Shown here in pieces: positions 23,922 through 35,183 of a DNA stretch of 64,000 nt. The position numbers and the translations under genes are program-made. Location: NCBI GenBank assembly GCA_001970955.1, contig MPUH01000122.1, positions 36,801 to 100,800 of the forward strand. The letters run 5' to 3'. The first letter of the stretch is position 1. Each line of letters starts with the position of its first letter. The stretch comes from Stentor coeruleus. Lineage: Eukaryota > Ciliophora > Heterotrichea > Heterotrichida > Stentoridae. The notes under the pieces were generated by a model, which was given only the letters and a program-made list of their open reading frames with translations, made no database searches and had not been told where the DNA came from.

Positions 23922-26032
23922 ATAATTATTTTATGTTTTTAAGGACTTTATGATTATAATGTAGTTTTTATACAAACCCTACACTAAAAACTAGATTTTG
24001 ATTATTTTCAGCTGGCTTATTACATAAAGAAAAAACGCTTACCCTTAATATGAATAAATACTTTCCTATCTACTTATTTCTTACAGATTTTAGAATCATT
24101 TACATCTTTTGAATAAGCAAGCTTATTTTTAATTAGATAAGAATAATTATAATACATTTTTTACAAGAATAAAAAACTTATAGGTCGATATAAAACTAAT
24201 AATAATCAATCATAAAGTCAATTCCGAATACTAACTGAGTTGGTTTTATATAATTATCTCACATATGAAACCTAAATCATAAATAAAATAGTTTGGGAAA
24301 TTTTTAGTCTAAATATCCTTATATTCATATTTTGAGATTTTTAAATTACAATATTTAAGTTTTTTTTTTGGGTATAACTTATTTGTTAGTGTAGTTATTA
24401 TGTGATGATAAGGGTTTTCATATGAGTTTTTTTTATACATAATGATTTTCTGATCTTTAGGAAATTTTGACTTTTTATTATGGGAAGGATAAATATTTTT
24501 GTTATATGCTTGATTATCATTTTAGATAAGTGATTTTGATAACTGTTTATAGAAAAAAAGTGTTGATATGAGCAATTTTAATTGTGGTTTGAGTTTTTGA
24601 AGAGTGCATTTTCAAAATAGTTTTGGGTTTCCAGATTAGAAGAAAGGATTTCTATGAGGAAACTATTAAGAAAATGATATTTTTAAGCATAGGTGGAGTG
24701 TGTATGATTTTTTATTATGCTAATGACTGTTTGGGTTTTTAGTTTTATAAGGAATTTTTAATCATATAAGCCTTAATCATTTTTGAGATTTTTATATTTA
24801 AATTGACATTTATTATTATGTATAAAATGTAATTTTAGATCAATATTAAGTTGTATAAAAATACACAATTATATCGAGAAAGCCTGATAGTTATATCATA
24901 AATACTAATTATTAGAACAGAAAATTAAAAATTATTACATAAAGTAGTACTATATAAACTAATAGAATTAACGGATATAGATTGTGTTATAATTAGCATT
25001 ATTATACCTAAATATAAAAAAGTTTTATTAGGATCACAATTTGTTTATAAATATCAGCTTTGTATTCTGAAAAATATATATTTTTATTAGTTTTAAAATC
25101 TTAGACTCAAAGTTACTTATTAAAACTTAATAGAAATATGATATGATTTATAATTCTTTTGATTATTCTATATATTGTTTATAATATAGTTTTTTAATTC
25201 AAACTTGATAGAAAATTAAATTGATTATGGTATAAAATTTTAAAAAATTATTCAAATTTTATTTCAAAACAATGCTGATTTTTATCACTGTATATAGTAT
25301 AAAGGAAGGTTTAGATGCTAATTTGGCACTTCTTTTAGATTCCTTTCAAACATGATTTTTTGATATAAAAATAAAGTTGGAATTAAATCTTAGCTAAAAG
25401 AAAGTTAATTATTTTATGTACCAAAAAAGTTTATTTGTAATTAAATACAAAGAAAAATGTATGTAGATGAAGTTAGTTATCAGGTAATTTTAATCTTATT
25501 GATTAAAAGAGAATTCAAAAATGCTGGTCAGTTTTTCATATAAGCATTTATATCCACTGTTTTATTTTAAAATGTTTAAATAGTTAAGGTGGCATGGTTT
25601 AAACCTTGTCCGATCGAGGTTTGTTTGTCCTACGATCTCTTTCTTTAGGCAGATTCAGTATATTAAACCACTCGTTATCGCTGATTATGTGACTCTTTAT
25701 TTGGTTCAGAAGGTCTTTACTGTTTCTTTTCTTTAGCGTCAAAATGATGGAGGCAAGTCTTTTATATATAGATGAATTCATTATATTTACTATAAAATTT
25801 TAGGCTTAAGGGAAATTTTTCTTATGCAGTAAGTAAAAATAAATTATTAATTTATGCTTCGGATTAGATTATTGTTGAATATATCAGAAGTTTAAAAATA
25901 ATTTTTTTTTGAATTAATATCATCTAAGTTTTCATTAATGCTTTTTTATTATAAAAAATTGTATAGAAATTATTATATATTTAGCAAGTTGTTTACCACT
26001 TACTTACAGAATTATACCAAATAACATGAAGC
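23922..26032. other. Long intergenic region, ~2.1 kb
   Basis: Very AT-rich with no intact gene recognised except a doubtful 60-codon frame at 25599-25781. A short plus-strand frame near 25272-25354 reads like protein ('YSIKEGLDANLALLLDSF') but stops quickly and may be another relic. Confidence 0.5.
25599..25781 (-). CDS. Doubtful small ORF (60 aa) in a GC-richer island
   Basis: ATG to TAA with plausible composition ('LNQIKSHIISDNEWFNILNL', basic C-terminus). The surrounding 200 bp are clearly less AT-rich than the flanks, which suggests selection or a young relic. No family is recognised. Confidence 0.25.
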   Translation of the reverse strand: MNSSIYKRLASIILTLKKRNSKDLLNQIKSHIISDNEWFNILNLPKERDRRTNKPRSDKV

Positions 26033-26178
26033 AGTTACAGTTTACCAATTTTATCTATCTATACTATAAAGACGTTAAAAATCTTAAATGCCCTATAATC
26101 CAACTAGTTACAGTTTACCAATTTTATCTATCTATACTATAAAGACGTTAAAAATCTTAAATGCCCTATAATCCAACT
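26033..26178. repeat. 73-bp perfect tandem duplication
   Basis: Positions 26033-26105 and 26106-26178 are identical and directly adjacent, with no N between them, about 390 bp upstream of the hydrolase gene. Either a real tandem duplication or an unmerged overlap like those marked with N. Confidence 0.9.
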
Positions 26179-26571
26179 ATAAACTTAAAAAAAAAACACA
26201 CATCCTTCAAAGCTAAATTCTATCAGCAAGTCAATAAATAAAATTCACGACACAACTCTTTATCATAAAAAACGCAAACCGAATTTTAATTATAATTATA
26301 ACCCACAACTTATCTCCAGCACAAAAAACCACTAATCTCAAATTCTAGCCCTCAACCACATATTCTTCATCAAAATTTCCTAAACCTAAACATCCTATCC
26401 ACAACTCTCCATCTAAAAAAAAATCACAAAAATAAACCACTAAACTCTAAAACTTCTTCAAATAAAACTCATCAAAAAAGCACAAATTTCAATACAAAAT
26501 CATCTTCCTCTTTATATCTTAGCATAAAACCCCATCATCATCTTTCAAAACTATTTTCACATAAAAAATAT

Positions 26572-28698
26572 ATGGAAGAACCTAGCGGAAAAAAAGTCAA
26601 AGCCCTAATCACTTTATTAATCCTCTTAATCCTAGGTCTTTTCTTCTTAATCCTCTACCTATTCTACCTAATCTCACAACTAATCACAATCCCAGGATCA
26701 ATTTTTATCTTTTTCCTTTGCTTTTACAATCTATCAAAACTAATACTCCAACTTTCTGTTTTCCCAGGTTCCTTCTGGTTATGGAAAAGGTCAATCGAGT
26801 CTCATTTTTGCCGTGAAATGTCCTTACAACTCTTACAAAAAATCCAAGACCTGCGTATTTGCCTTGAAATCCTCCTAGACAAATGCAGCGACTGTGAAAA
26901 AGTTGAGTTTTTCGAAAGAGCCCTTGAAGCTACAACATACGCTAAACGAATGATCTCAACTATCATCGAAACATATGAAATCGAACAGCAAAACAACTCC
27001 ATTACAAAACATGGCTTATCATTATTCATCCTTCTAAAAGAATTCCAAGATTCTCTTCAATCAAGTCGTATTTGTTATATAAACAAATCCTCAACAATCT
27101 GGGATTTCATCGATGAAGCTGTAGAAGATAAAGATTGGCAAAGTCTAGTTTCTGAAGAATATCCTAACAATATATCAATATCAAAAGCACATAGTATATG
27201 TTTATCTTTAGAATCTAGATTATTAGAAAGCTGTGGTAATGTTAACTTTTACAATAAAATCAAAAGATGGCTTTTTGATAGTACTTTAGGGACATATGAT
27301 CAAATGCGCCTTGAGTTACAAAGTAGATATGAATGTGAACTTATATCTTTAGAAGTAGGGAATATAATACTTGATTGTATGTATGTGACAAATTCTGAAT
27401 CACAAGATTCTGCAACAATGATAATGTGTAACCCAAATGCTGGGTTATATGAATTTGCATATTATCAAAGTGAATGGTTAGAATATTATATAGCATCAGG
27501 AATCAATGTTTTTTTATGGAATTATAGAGGATATGGGAGAAGTAAAGGAAAACCTGATCCGGAGACTATGAAAAAAGATGGGGAGTGTGTTGTTGAGTTT
27601 TTAAGGACGAATAAAAATGTGAAAATATTAGGAGTACATGGAGAAAGTCTTGGTGGGATAGTCGCAGCGCATATCGCAAGGAAATGTGAAGTGGATTTTT
27701 TGTTTGTTGATAGAAGTTTCGATAAATTAAGTGAAGTTGTTCAGTATAGTTTTGGAAAATGGGCTAAGGTTATGATGAAAATAGTGAAAAAATGGGAAAC
27801 TGAAGCTTCGTTTGATTATTTGTATGTGAATTGTTATAAAATATTATCAGCTGACCCTCATGATAATATGATTAACGACTTAGCATCTATGAAATCTGGT
27901 GTAGCGATAAAACTTATTGAAACTAGAGGTTTAGAAATTTCTGAAGGCATAAAACCAGCACAGATTGATATATTAAAATATCATCATATATTATCACAAT
28001 TAGATTCTATGACTATGTTAAAAGCTGTATCTATACTTATGGATTTAATTATAAGATATATAAAAAATGACCTTGATAGAAATTGTGGGCTTTTTGATGT
28101 TACAAGCACTGGGAATTATCAACCTTTAGGTAAAGAGCTTGAAAATAACGAGGATGAATCTGTTAATCAATTGTTATTTAAGATTTTTAATATACTTGAT
28201 AATCTTGATGCTGGAGGGAAACCTTTAAGTACAGTTCCTATGAATAAAAACAAAGATTTGTCTTTGAAGATTTGGCTTATGGTTTTAGATATATGGGGTA
28301 GTTTTTTACCTATTGAACCTTCTGAGATTAATTTGACTAGAAGTAGAGCTTTAGAAAAACTTGTTGAAAGTGTTAAGGAGTTAAAACAATCTTTTGAAGA
28401 TAATGAGTATTCAAGTAACCCTATTATTGTTGATATATGTAGAGAAGTGAAAAATCTTGAAAAATGTTTATCGAAAATTGTGGTTTATTTGAGAAACCAG
28501 GTTGCTAATGGAGAGAGGATTTCTGGAGATCTTTCATCTGACCGTGAAGAAATATGCACTTTTAGACACCATTTTGAATATGATAAAGCTGGGTATTTAA
28601 TTCCACTTTCTTGTGGACATAGTGGGAGGTTTAGTCAACCAGAACTTACACTTCTTGAGACACACTTAGCGAGGATTGGGTTTGTGAAAGTAGCGTAA
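26572..28698 (+). CDS. Membrane-anchored alpha/beta hydrolase (ABHD-like)
   Basis: 708 residues. Two hydrophobic helices at ~8-65 anchor the N-terminus. The catalytic domain begins near 275: 'ATMIMCNPNAG', an oxyanion-type 'NYRGYGRSKGKP', and nucleophile elbow 'GVHGESLGG' with Ser359. 'ADPHDNMI' supplies the likely Asp431. A C-terminal 'SCGHSGRF' may give the His (683), though the gap from 431 to 683 is much longer than usual and holds an inserted helical region. The closest known types are eukaryotic ABHD13/ABHD16-like serine hydrolases, some of which act on lipids; the substrate is unknown. Single exon. The promoter side is C-rich on the sense strand. Confidence 0.82.
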   Translation: MEEPSGKKVKALITLLILLILGLFFLILYLFYLISQLITIPGSIFIFFLCFYNLSKLILQLSVFPGSFWLWKRSIESHFCREMSLQLLQKIQDLRICLEILLDKCSDCEKVEFFERALEATTYAKRMISTIIETYEIEQQNNSITKHGLSLFILLKEFQDSLQSSRICYINKSSTIWDFIDEAVEDKDWQSLVSEEYPNNISISKAHSICLSLESRLLESCGNVNFYNKIKRWLFDSTLGTYDQMRLELQSRYECELISLEVGNIILDCMYVTNSESQDSATMIMCNPNAGLYEFAYYQSEWLEYYIASGINVFLWNYRGYGRSKGKPDPETMKKDGECVVEFLRTNKNVKILGVHGESLGGIVAAHIARKCEVDFLFVDRSFDKLSEVVQYSFGKWAKVMMKIVKKWETEASFDYLYVNCYKILSADPHDNMINDLASMKSGVAIKLIETRGLEISEGIKPAQIDILKYHHILSQLDSMTMLKAVSILMDLIIRYIKNDLDRNCGLFDVTSTGNYQPLGKELENNEDESVNQLLFKIFNILDNLDAGGKPLSTVPMNKNKDLSLKIWLMVLDIWGSFLPIEPSEINLTRSRALEKLVESVKELKQSFEDNEYSSNPIIVDICREVKNLEKCLSKIVVYLRNQVANGERISGDLSSDREEICTFRHHFEYDKAGYLIPLSCGHSGRFSQPELTLLETHLARIGFVKVA

Positions 28699-29211
28699 AT
28701 GTTAATGTTAGGATTATTTAATATGGATTGTAAGTGGAGATTTTGGTCAGTTTATGGGTATTGAGATGAGTTATTGAATTAAAATATTTAGTTTTTATAA
28801 ATTTTATTAAGGAATTTTTTGGGTTGATTAAGTGATACTTGCTGAAATTATACTGGTTATTTTATCTGTTTTATAAGATTAGAATATAGACAAAATACAC
28901 TAATAAACAAAAAATTGGGAAATTAAAGATTAATAAATGATAGGTAACAATATAAATCAACACTATTTCAACATAAAAAACTCTCCTAAATTTTGTGAGT
29001 ATATGAAAAATAGTATTTTTTACATAGAAAAAAATAATTTCACATACAAAAAAACTTTTCACATAAAATCACACTTAGAAATACTCATAATATTCCTTAT
29101 TAGCATCTCTTATAATCAATATATTCTTAATTTCCTAATATTATATTACAATTTATAATCTCAAATATATATTAAACCATATTTCACATTTCCTACAACC
29201 AGCCAAACAAA
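28699..29211. other. Intergenic region
   Basis: AT-rich, between two plus-strand genes. The overlapping frames here are low-complexity Ile/Tyr/Phe/Asn strings and not convincing. Confidence 0.6.
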
Positions 29212-29838
29212 ATGCTATTAACGCAAATTCCTAACACCCAATCTATTTCCATCTTAATTCAAAAAATCTCAAAGTTTATACAAGAATATGAAAATACAAA
29301 AAGTTTACAAAATATGAATTTCTGGGATGATAAAGGTAAAGTTCTAGCTGAAATGGAATGGAATGATCATGGCATCAAAAGTGAAGTTGATGTTTCAGGT
29401 TGGGCATATCATAGAAATGCAATCAAATCTCGAAGTTTAGAATTTAGAAATACCCCAACTTTTAGACCAAAACTCATGCTCCCACGCCCGAAACGTGTCC
29501 GTAAGCCATATTCTCCAAGTATAAATACTCCTCAACCAATGGCAAAATCTATAAGCCCAAGTGGGGAAAAAATTGAATCTCTGATATTAAAACTTTTAGA
29601 AAAAGGGCAGAAAAAAGCTAAGGATGTAAAATTCAATAACACATATCGAATAGGGAATCGCATTGTTACTCGAATCCCTTTTCTTAATTATAAACTTAAT
29701 TTACCAAGATCATTGAATATGCTTAAGGCCCCTAAGCAAGTTAAAGGTTTAAGTAGAGCTAATAAACGCCCTTTGGCTAGTAGTTTTGCTTATAAACTTA
29801 CAGGGACTTCACTTTTGTCATCAAAATTTACGTATTAG
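29212..29838 (+). CDS. Hypothetical basic protein (208 aa)
   Basis: Not recognised. The N-terminal ~75 residues look folded ('NMNFWDDKGKVLAEMEW', 'VDVSGWAYHRNAIKSR'). The rest is basic and Pro/Ser-rich ('MLPRPKRVRKPYSPS'), with a short helical stretch around 120-135. Codon use and GC rise match the neighbouring genes, which supports real coding. No signal peptide or membrane helix. Single exon, stop TAG. Confidence 0.7.
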   Translation: MLLTQIPNTQSISILIQKISKFIQEYENTKSLQNMNFWDDKGKVLAEMEWNDHGIKSEVDVSGWAYHRNAIKSRSLEFRNTPTFRPKLMLPRPKRVRKPYSPSINTPQPMAKSISPSGEKIESLILKLLEKGQKKAKDVKFNNTYRIGNRIVTRIPFLNYKLNLPRSLNMLKAPKQVKGLSRANKRPLASSFAYKLTGTSLLSSKFTY

Positions 29839-31018
29839 GGTATTTGGGATATTTAGAATGATGACATAGGATTGGAATGATATGATTTTAAGTTTTAATT
29901 TATAATGGCTTTAATTTTTTTTAGATAATGATTTTTGGTATGTGTAGTTGTATTGATAATGAAGAAATATATAAGAATTGTGTATAGAATTTTTTTTTTT
30001 AATATGTAGATTATGGGGTAGAATGAGGGATTTAATGAAATAATAAAGTTTATGAATGTAAAAGGTTATTTAGATAGTTTTTTATGGTGAGTAAATGAAA
30101 ATATACCATGAAATCATTTAATTGAATTTATTATAAAAATTAAAAAATGATATACATTGATATCTAAAAAATTTCATAATTACCTGGCATATGCAAATTG
30201 TATCTGTGTATGGTTGTTATTGAAAATAGTTATGAATAATCAATTTTTATAATTAGGAAATTTTAAATGTGGGCTGCTTTTCCTCTTATTTTCTAATTCT
30301 GCTTTGCCTGTAGTTAAAGCTTTTTATATCATATAATAAATTTTAATAATTTTTATAACCTTCACATTTTTGTACAGATAAATTCTCCTTATAGTATTTT
30401 TATTAGTAATTTTATATCTTATATCCTAAATATTTATTATTATTATCAGTGGCAGCATATTTAAAGTTTATCTAATCACCAACACCAAAGGCTATCTGAA
30501 AACCAGAATAGTGAAAGATCATAAATAAACTTTTATATCAATATATTTTCAGGTAAAAAAACCTACTTTTAAATACAAATAAAACATTATTAGATGAGGA
30601 TATATTTAATACTGAAGAACATCATTTAATTTTTTTTGGGGAAATTGTTGAATTTTTAAATTTCCTTTTTGTAAAACAAAGTGTTAATAAAAATAAAAAT
30701 ATTTGCATAATCATACTTAAAGCTACACTAGTAAAATATGCAATATTCAGTATTTTACTAGAAAAATTGTATATAATTTTTTGATATATAAAGAAAAAAT
30801 AGGACAACGCATAATAGTTTAAAATGGAATCATGCCATCAAATCGCCTGCCACAAGTTTAAAAAAAATCATTCTAAAGTTACACCCTCCTAATCTAGCCA
30901 TAAAATATTAAAAGCCTTACAACCACTTTAATAAACCTCTTTTCATATAAAAAAAATTAACATTCTCTTTATAACACAAGTTTCAAATGTTATTTTCAAA
31001 TGAAAATTATTAAATTAT
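29839..31018. other. Intergenic region, ~1.2 kb
   Basis: AT-rich with nothing convincing. A 61-codon minus frame at 30622-30807 is Phe/Ile/Lys-rich low-complexity sequence. Confidence 0.55.
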
Positions 31019-32408
31019 CTAATAATCTTTATTCTGTAGAGCTTCATTCCATCCTTTTAAAGCTTTCATTACTAAAGTACACTATATATTTCCTACCTTT
31101 CTAAAATTCTCCACAATTTCTTTATATGGGTCAGAATTAGCTTTAACAAAATGCAACAAAAGCCCATGGAAACTTTTGCCAAGAGTTTTTTTTCCATAAT
31201 GTTCTTGAGCTATAATAATCTTTGTGTATTTTTTATTAGTATTTTTCATATACTCTTTCCAAGGTATAAGTCCTTTATAAAACTAAGTAAAATTTACAAG
31301 TAAAGAATTCTTGTAATGCTGGATGGCAATAAACTCAAGCTCATTTACTTCGGTTTCTCTGAAAGAGAAAAGTTGTGAAGAGTCAAAGTCAAGTTTTTCA
31401 GGGATTATTAATTTGCTTACAGTTGGTGAGCAATCTTTGATAATAGAGTTATCAAGTACATAATTTGGTGTAACATTAGAAGAATTATTCAATGGACTAG
31501 TCGGAGTTAGTCTATATACGCACCTATTAGAGCATGAGTTTTCAGTCATAATCGGGCTTTGTGATTCATTAATAAAACTTTGAAGTAAACTGTCCATCTC
31601 TTCAATATAAGACTTATCTTCTGGTTTCAGTTTTTCTTCATTAATAAAATCTTGCCATTTACTTATGCAACATATAAGCATCTGTAATCTATGATGCCTT
31701 TTCGCAATTTCTTTTTGTGCCCTTCTTTTTTCTACTAAAGGCATAAGTATTTGAGTCATTTTTCTAAAAACCTTAGCTAAAGATCTTTTTTTAAACTTCT
31801 CAACTCTATTGTTTTCAATATTCTGTATAAAAACTGCTTTAGCTTTGATTTTCCCAAAACTAAATCTTATGGTTTTTTTTGTACTCACGGTTAAGACTTT
31901 TTTTATTTTTTGGAGCATTAAGGAATAATGAGAACGGGGGATTTTTTTGTGCACTGCCCGGCTATTGCGCACTTCAGTTTCTACACGTTTTTTCATTTCT
32001 CTAAGTTTTTCTTCGAGCTTTTTGCTTTCACTGACTAAGTGTTTTCTTTTGTTTTTTAAGTCCATATGGGTAGTAGTTGTTGATANCAGTTTCTACACGT
32101 TTTTTCATTTCTCTAAGTTTTTCTTCGAGCTTTTTGCTTTCACTGACTAAATGTTTTCTTTTGTTTTTTAAGTCCATATGGGTAGTAGTTGTTGATACAG
32201 GCTTTGTGTTTTCGGTTTTGGATAATGAGCGCACGGGGATATATGATGAATAGTCCTTGGATGGACATTTCAAATTGCGGGAAACTGGTGAGAAGGAAGG
32301 ACTTCTAGATACTGACCTACTTGAGCTAGTTTGAAAGTTGTTTCTGATTTGATTTCTTATAACTGTTAGCGGGGATCTTGGGTTAGCTTTTTGTTTTTGA
32401 TAGAGCAT
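31019..32408 (-). CDS. Spliced protein with Sfi1-like (centrin-binding type) repeats
   Basis: The start at 32408 ('MLYQKQKANPRSPLTV') opens a Ser/Arg-rich N-terminus (~1-80), then a short charged helix. The frame crosses a duplicated segment around the N at 32086, which must be collapsed. Near the 3' end two 15-nt introns (31283-31297 GTAAATTTTACTTAG; 31082-31096 GTAGGAAATATATAG) extend it to TAG at 31021-31019. Three helical segments match the Sfi1 spacing of hydrophobics at -8/-7 and -3 from a Trp or equivalent: 'RSLAKVFRKM', 'RLQMLICCISKW' and 'CTLVMKALKGW'. In other eukaryotes such repeats bind centrin at basal bodies and, in ciliates, contractile fibres. The family call is inference from short motifs. 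Without the introns the last two repeats' context would be lost. Confidence 0.7.
31082..31096 (-). other. 15-nt intron
   Basis: GTAGGAAATATATAG on the minus strand, phase 0. Removing it avoids an in-frame TAG and joins the last coding exon of the Sfi1-like gene. Confidence 0.8.
31283..31297 (-). other. 15-nt intron
   Basis: GTAAATTTTACTTAG on the minus strand, phase 0. It contains the TAG at which the unspliced frame of the Sfi1-like gene would end. The sequence beyond it is clearly coding. Confidence 0.85.
31975..32197. repeat. 111-bp duplication around a single N (unmerged contig ends)
   Basis: Positions 31975-32085 and 32087-32197 match with one substitution, N at 32086. The offset of 112 shifts the frame of the Sfi1-like gene. 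Collapsing one copy gives one continuous frame. Confidence 0.92.
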
Positions 32409-33267
32409 TTTTAAATATATGAATAAGAAATCAGAGTGTATATGATAATGGATGAATTTTTTAAAGAAATTGAAGAGACTAATTTATTAAGAGATTTAGA
32501 TGATAATAATATAATAGGATGCTTTTAATAATTAGAAAATGTGTTTATGCTGCTTGCTGCTAATAATTAATTATTAATAAATAATTTTTGATTTTCAAGG
32601 CTAAAATAAATTTATATCAAAATACTTGTGGTTTGATAATATAATATTTAAAAGTATTTTTAAAGTTTATTATTGAAATAAGTATATCAATAATATATAA
32701 ATGCTCTTATAATGCTTAAGAAATAAAGCTAAAATGGTAATTGTATACTTTTTGTTATAAAAAATTAAGAAGTAAGTTGGAAAAAATAGCCCATGGTATA
32801 AATCTTATAATTTCCATTAATAGTAATCTTTATTCTATTTAAATAGATTCTTATATAATTATATTAACTTCACTAATTTTTTATGCAAATTTATTAAAAA
32901 TTCAGACTTAATGTTTCATGATCATAATATTATTATATTAAAAACAAGATATCATTATCCGCCCAAAATTGCATAAATATGGCCTAGTGTTCCTGCAAAA
33001 ATGGTCAAGGCCAGCCAAAAAAAAATTAAACCATTTAAGACAATCCCATTTATTAAAAGCATGAAGATTATTATTTATAGATGCTTAATAGAAAAATATT
33101 ATCAACTAAATATTATTTAACTTTATTATTTGCAAATGATTAGGTAACTTTGGCTTTTTTATGCCTAGTCTTGACCTATTTTATAATTTGTATTCATATA
33201 CTCCCAAATAATTTGAGTTGTAACTAGAATAAATAAAATTAATAAGATTAGATTTGCTTATATCTTG
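32409..33267. other. Intergenic region
   Basis: Very AT-rich. No gene, RNA or repeat recognised. Confidence 0.55.
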
Positions 33268-33722
33268 ATGAATATTTTGTATGATGATAAAGGAGATACT
33301 TTCAATCCTAATCATATAGTCAAAATTTATTAGAAGGATACTTTGCGATTATTAATAGAGCAAGATAGACCTCAGGAAATTCATATCTAATTTTTATAAA
33401 TTATAGTATTTAATTGATAAAATATAAGTAAATTGATAATGAGATATTTTAAATAACTACTGAATTTGATATTGGGAATTAAATTAAGCAATAGAATAAA
33501 CTGTAAAATCTGCTATAGAGAAAAGAAAATCAACGCTGTAATTTTATTGTACTAAGCATGATAAATGCATGAATCAAAAGTTTTTTTTAAGAGATCATAT
33601 TGAAATAATATATTATAAAAATAGCAAATTTCAAGAAAAGCATTCGTGCTATTTTGAACTAATGAAATATTATATGTTTTAAAAGCAAAAGAAGAACTCT
33701 TCTATAGTAACTTTACTATTTT
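33268..33722 (+). pseudogene. Decayed RING-finger-like gene relic
   Basis: Starting at an ATG (33268) the plus strand reads 'MNILYDDKGDTFNPNHI', then a possible intron or stop (GTCAAAATTTATTAG), then 'KDTLRLLIEQDRPQEIHI'. After several stops comes 'NCKICYREKKINAVILL', and one frame over 'CTKHDKCMNQKFFLRDHI'. Together these give C-x2-C ... C-x2-H-x2-C, the first half of a RING or RBR-type zinc finger; the next expected Cys is Gln. The pieces are in different frames and no 15/16-nt intron joins them, so a relic is the best explanation. Confidence 0.5.
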
Positions 33723-33871
33723 TTAGTATATTAAAATCAATTTATATATAAGATTGCGATTAAATAGTGCAATGTATAAAAATTGTAAGTTACTTAAACT
33801 AAGTAATCCTTTGAATATAATAACTAAAAACAAAGCATATGCGATTTAAGATCTGGTTTCAAGGTAAAGTA

Positions 33872-34594
33872 TTATGTAAGTTTAACACTTTTAATAAGGT
33901 TTTTACGAATACCAGTAGTCTCACCTTCATAATGATCCTGGTTTCTAGGCTCTTTAATACCCAAAGTCGATCTTCGAATCTTAAGTTTTTTCAAATACTT
34001 CATTTTATTCTTGACCCTAACATTTCTCTCAATCTTCTTACGTTTCTTGACAATTCCTTTATTTTTCTTGATTTTCTCATCTATTTCTCGTTTCCCTTTC
34101 CTTTCATCCTGTGTTTCTTTTATTTCATGATCTTTGTTTTCTTTAATATTTTCTTCAATAAGAATATCATTTCCCCTTTGTTTTCCTCTAGAGATTATAA
34201 TTTTTTCAATATTCTTAATACTTGTGACAACAGGATGATTCGCAGCAATTTTCCCTTTAGATTTAAGAAGCATATAATAGCTCAAATTCATAGCTAAAAG
34301 TTGACAGTACTTAATTCCAACAGTATCTTTGATACTTTTAGCATTTTTTGATATTATTGTAAGGTTTTTAACACTTTCTAATATCCCCATGAGTTCTGGT
34401 GAATCTCTTTCTATTACTTCAAGAAGTTCATCTTCGGTTAAATCGTTATAGTTTAACTCTTCTTGGCCTAGGTCAGGGAAAAAGTCGTCTTCTTTGAGGA
34501 TGTTTTCTCTTTCCTTTAGCTTTTCTATGGCTATTTCTTCTTCGCTTTCGGACTCTGACCCTTGGTAGTAATCTTTTTTACTCCATGAAGCCAT
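33872..34594 (-). CDS. UTP3: UTP3/SAS10, SSU processome component
   Basis: 240 residues. Acidic N-terminus ('SESESEEEIAIEKL'), a central Sas10/Utp3/C1D-type helical domain (~55-125, 'DSPELMGILESVKNL', 'GIKYCQLLAMNLSYYMLLKS'), a Lys/Glu linker, and the diagnostic basic C-terminus (~178-240) with 'KKIERNVRVKNKMKYLK', 'YEGETTGIRKNLIKSVKL'. It acts in the nucleolus in 18S pre-rRNA processing. It is roughly half the length of animal UTP3 but both family regions are present. A telomere-like pair lies 84-100 bp upstream of the ATG. A long plus-strand frame over it (33839-34297) is its antisense shadow. Confidence 0.9.
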   Translation of the reverse strand: MASWSKKDYYQGSESESEEEIAIEKLKERENILKEDDFFPDLGQEELNYNDLTEDELLEVIERDSPELMGILESVKNLTIISKNAKSIKDTVGIKYCQLLAMNLSYYMLLKSKGKIAANHPVVTSIKNIEKIIISRGKQRGNDILIEENIKENKDHEIKETQDERKGKREIDEKIKKNKGIVKKRKKIERNVRVKNKMKYLKKLKIRRSTLGIKEPRNQDHYEGETTGIRKNLIKSVKLT

Positions 34595-34677
34595 GATTAT
34601 ATTGTACTTTTTGGGTTTTAAAATTAGGAGATGGATTTAATTTGAATTCATGGATTTTTATCGTGTTATATGAAACT

Positions 34678-34694
34678 GGGTGTTAGGGTGTTAG
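34678..34694 (-). promoter_or_regulatory. Paired telomere-like CTAACACC motif upstream of UTP3
   Basis: GGGTGTTAGGGTGTTAG on the plus strand, i.e. CTAACACCCTAACACCC on the sense strand of UTP3, 84-100 bp before its ATG. The unit has an 8-bp period, like the heterotrich telomere repeat. Confidence 0.5.
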
Positions 34695-35183
34695 AAATTA
34701 TGGATGAAGTTTTTGATGGAAGCTGGATTTTATGTGATGAAATTATTAGGAAGAAAAATTTTTGGGAATTAAATTGAATGTTTGAGGATGTTTTTGAATT
34801 TCTAAGAATGGATTAGGAGAAATTATATATTTTTTTCCATATAAAAATAACAATCCCCAAAACTTCTACCTTTTCAATCCATTCCCATCCCAAGCCTATC
34901 CCTAAATCTCTACATAAAAACCCCTCTAATTTAATAACCCTTTATTAAACCTTTTACAAAACTTAATCAATCCTCGTACTTGACTCACATCATAAAACCC
35001 ATAAATCCAAATCTAAATTTTCTCATCTTTATAATCCTTATCTTCTAACTATCCTAATCCTATCCTCCATCATTAATCTATCTAAAACCCTTTTTTCAAC
35101 CATCTCTTTTCTATCCATACCAATCCCACATGCAATTATTTTTTCATTTCAATCTTTATTCATAATTCATAATTCAACTAAAA
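34695..35183. other. Divergent promoter region between UTP3 and the B-box/NYN gene
   Basis: The right half (from ~34840) is C-rich on the plus strand and contains TATCCTAATCCTATCC at about 35048, typical of sequence before starts in this window. No gene is seen. Confidence 0.55.

Noticed and set aside
25598-25610. GGTTTAAACC as a possible tRNA B-box
   Set aside because: It lacks the C of GGTTC and has no flanking acceptor stem or A-box; it is just a short palindrome.
28871-29158. Overlapping 63 and 73-codon frames between the hydrolase and the 208-residue protein
   Set aside because: Ile/Phe/Tyr/Asn strings typical of AT-rich noncoding DNA, and they overlap each other on opposite strands.
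33839-34297. Plus-strand 152-codon frame rich in Phe and Ile
   Set aside because: It lies wholly antisense to UTP3, whose family motifs are clear. The composition is what the complement of Lys/Glu codons gives.
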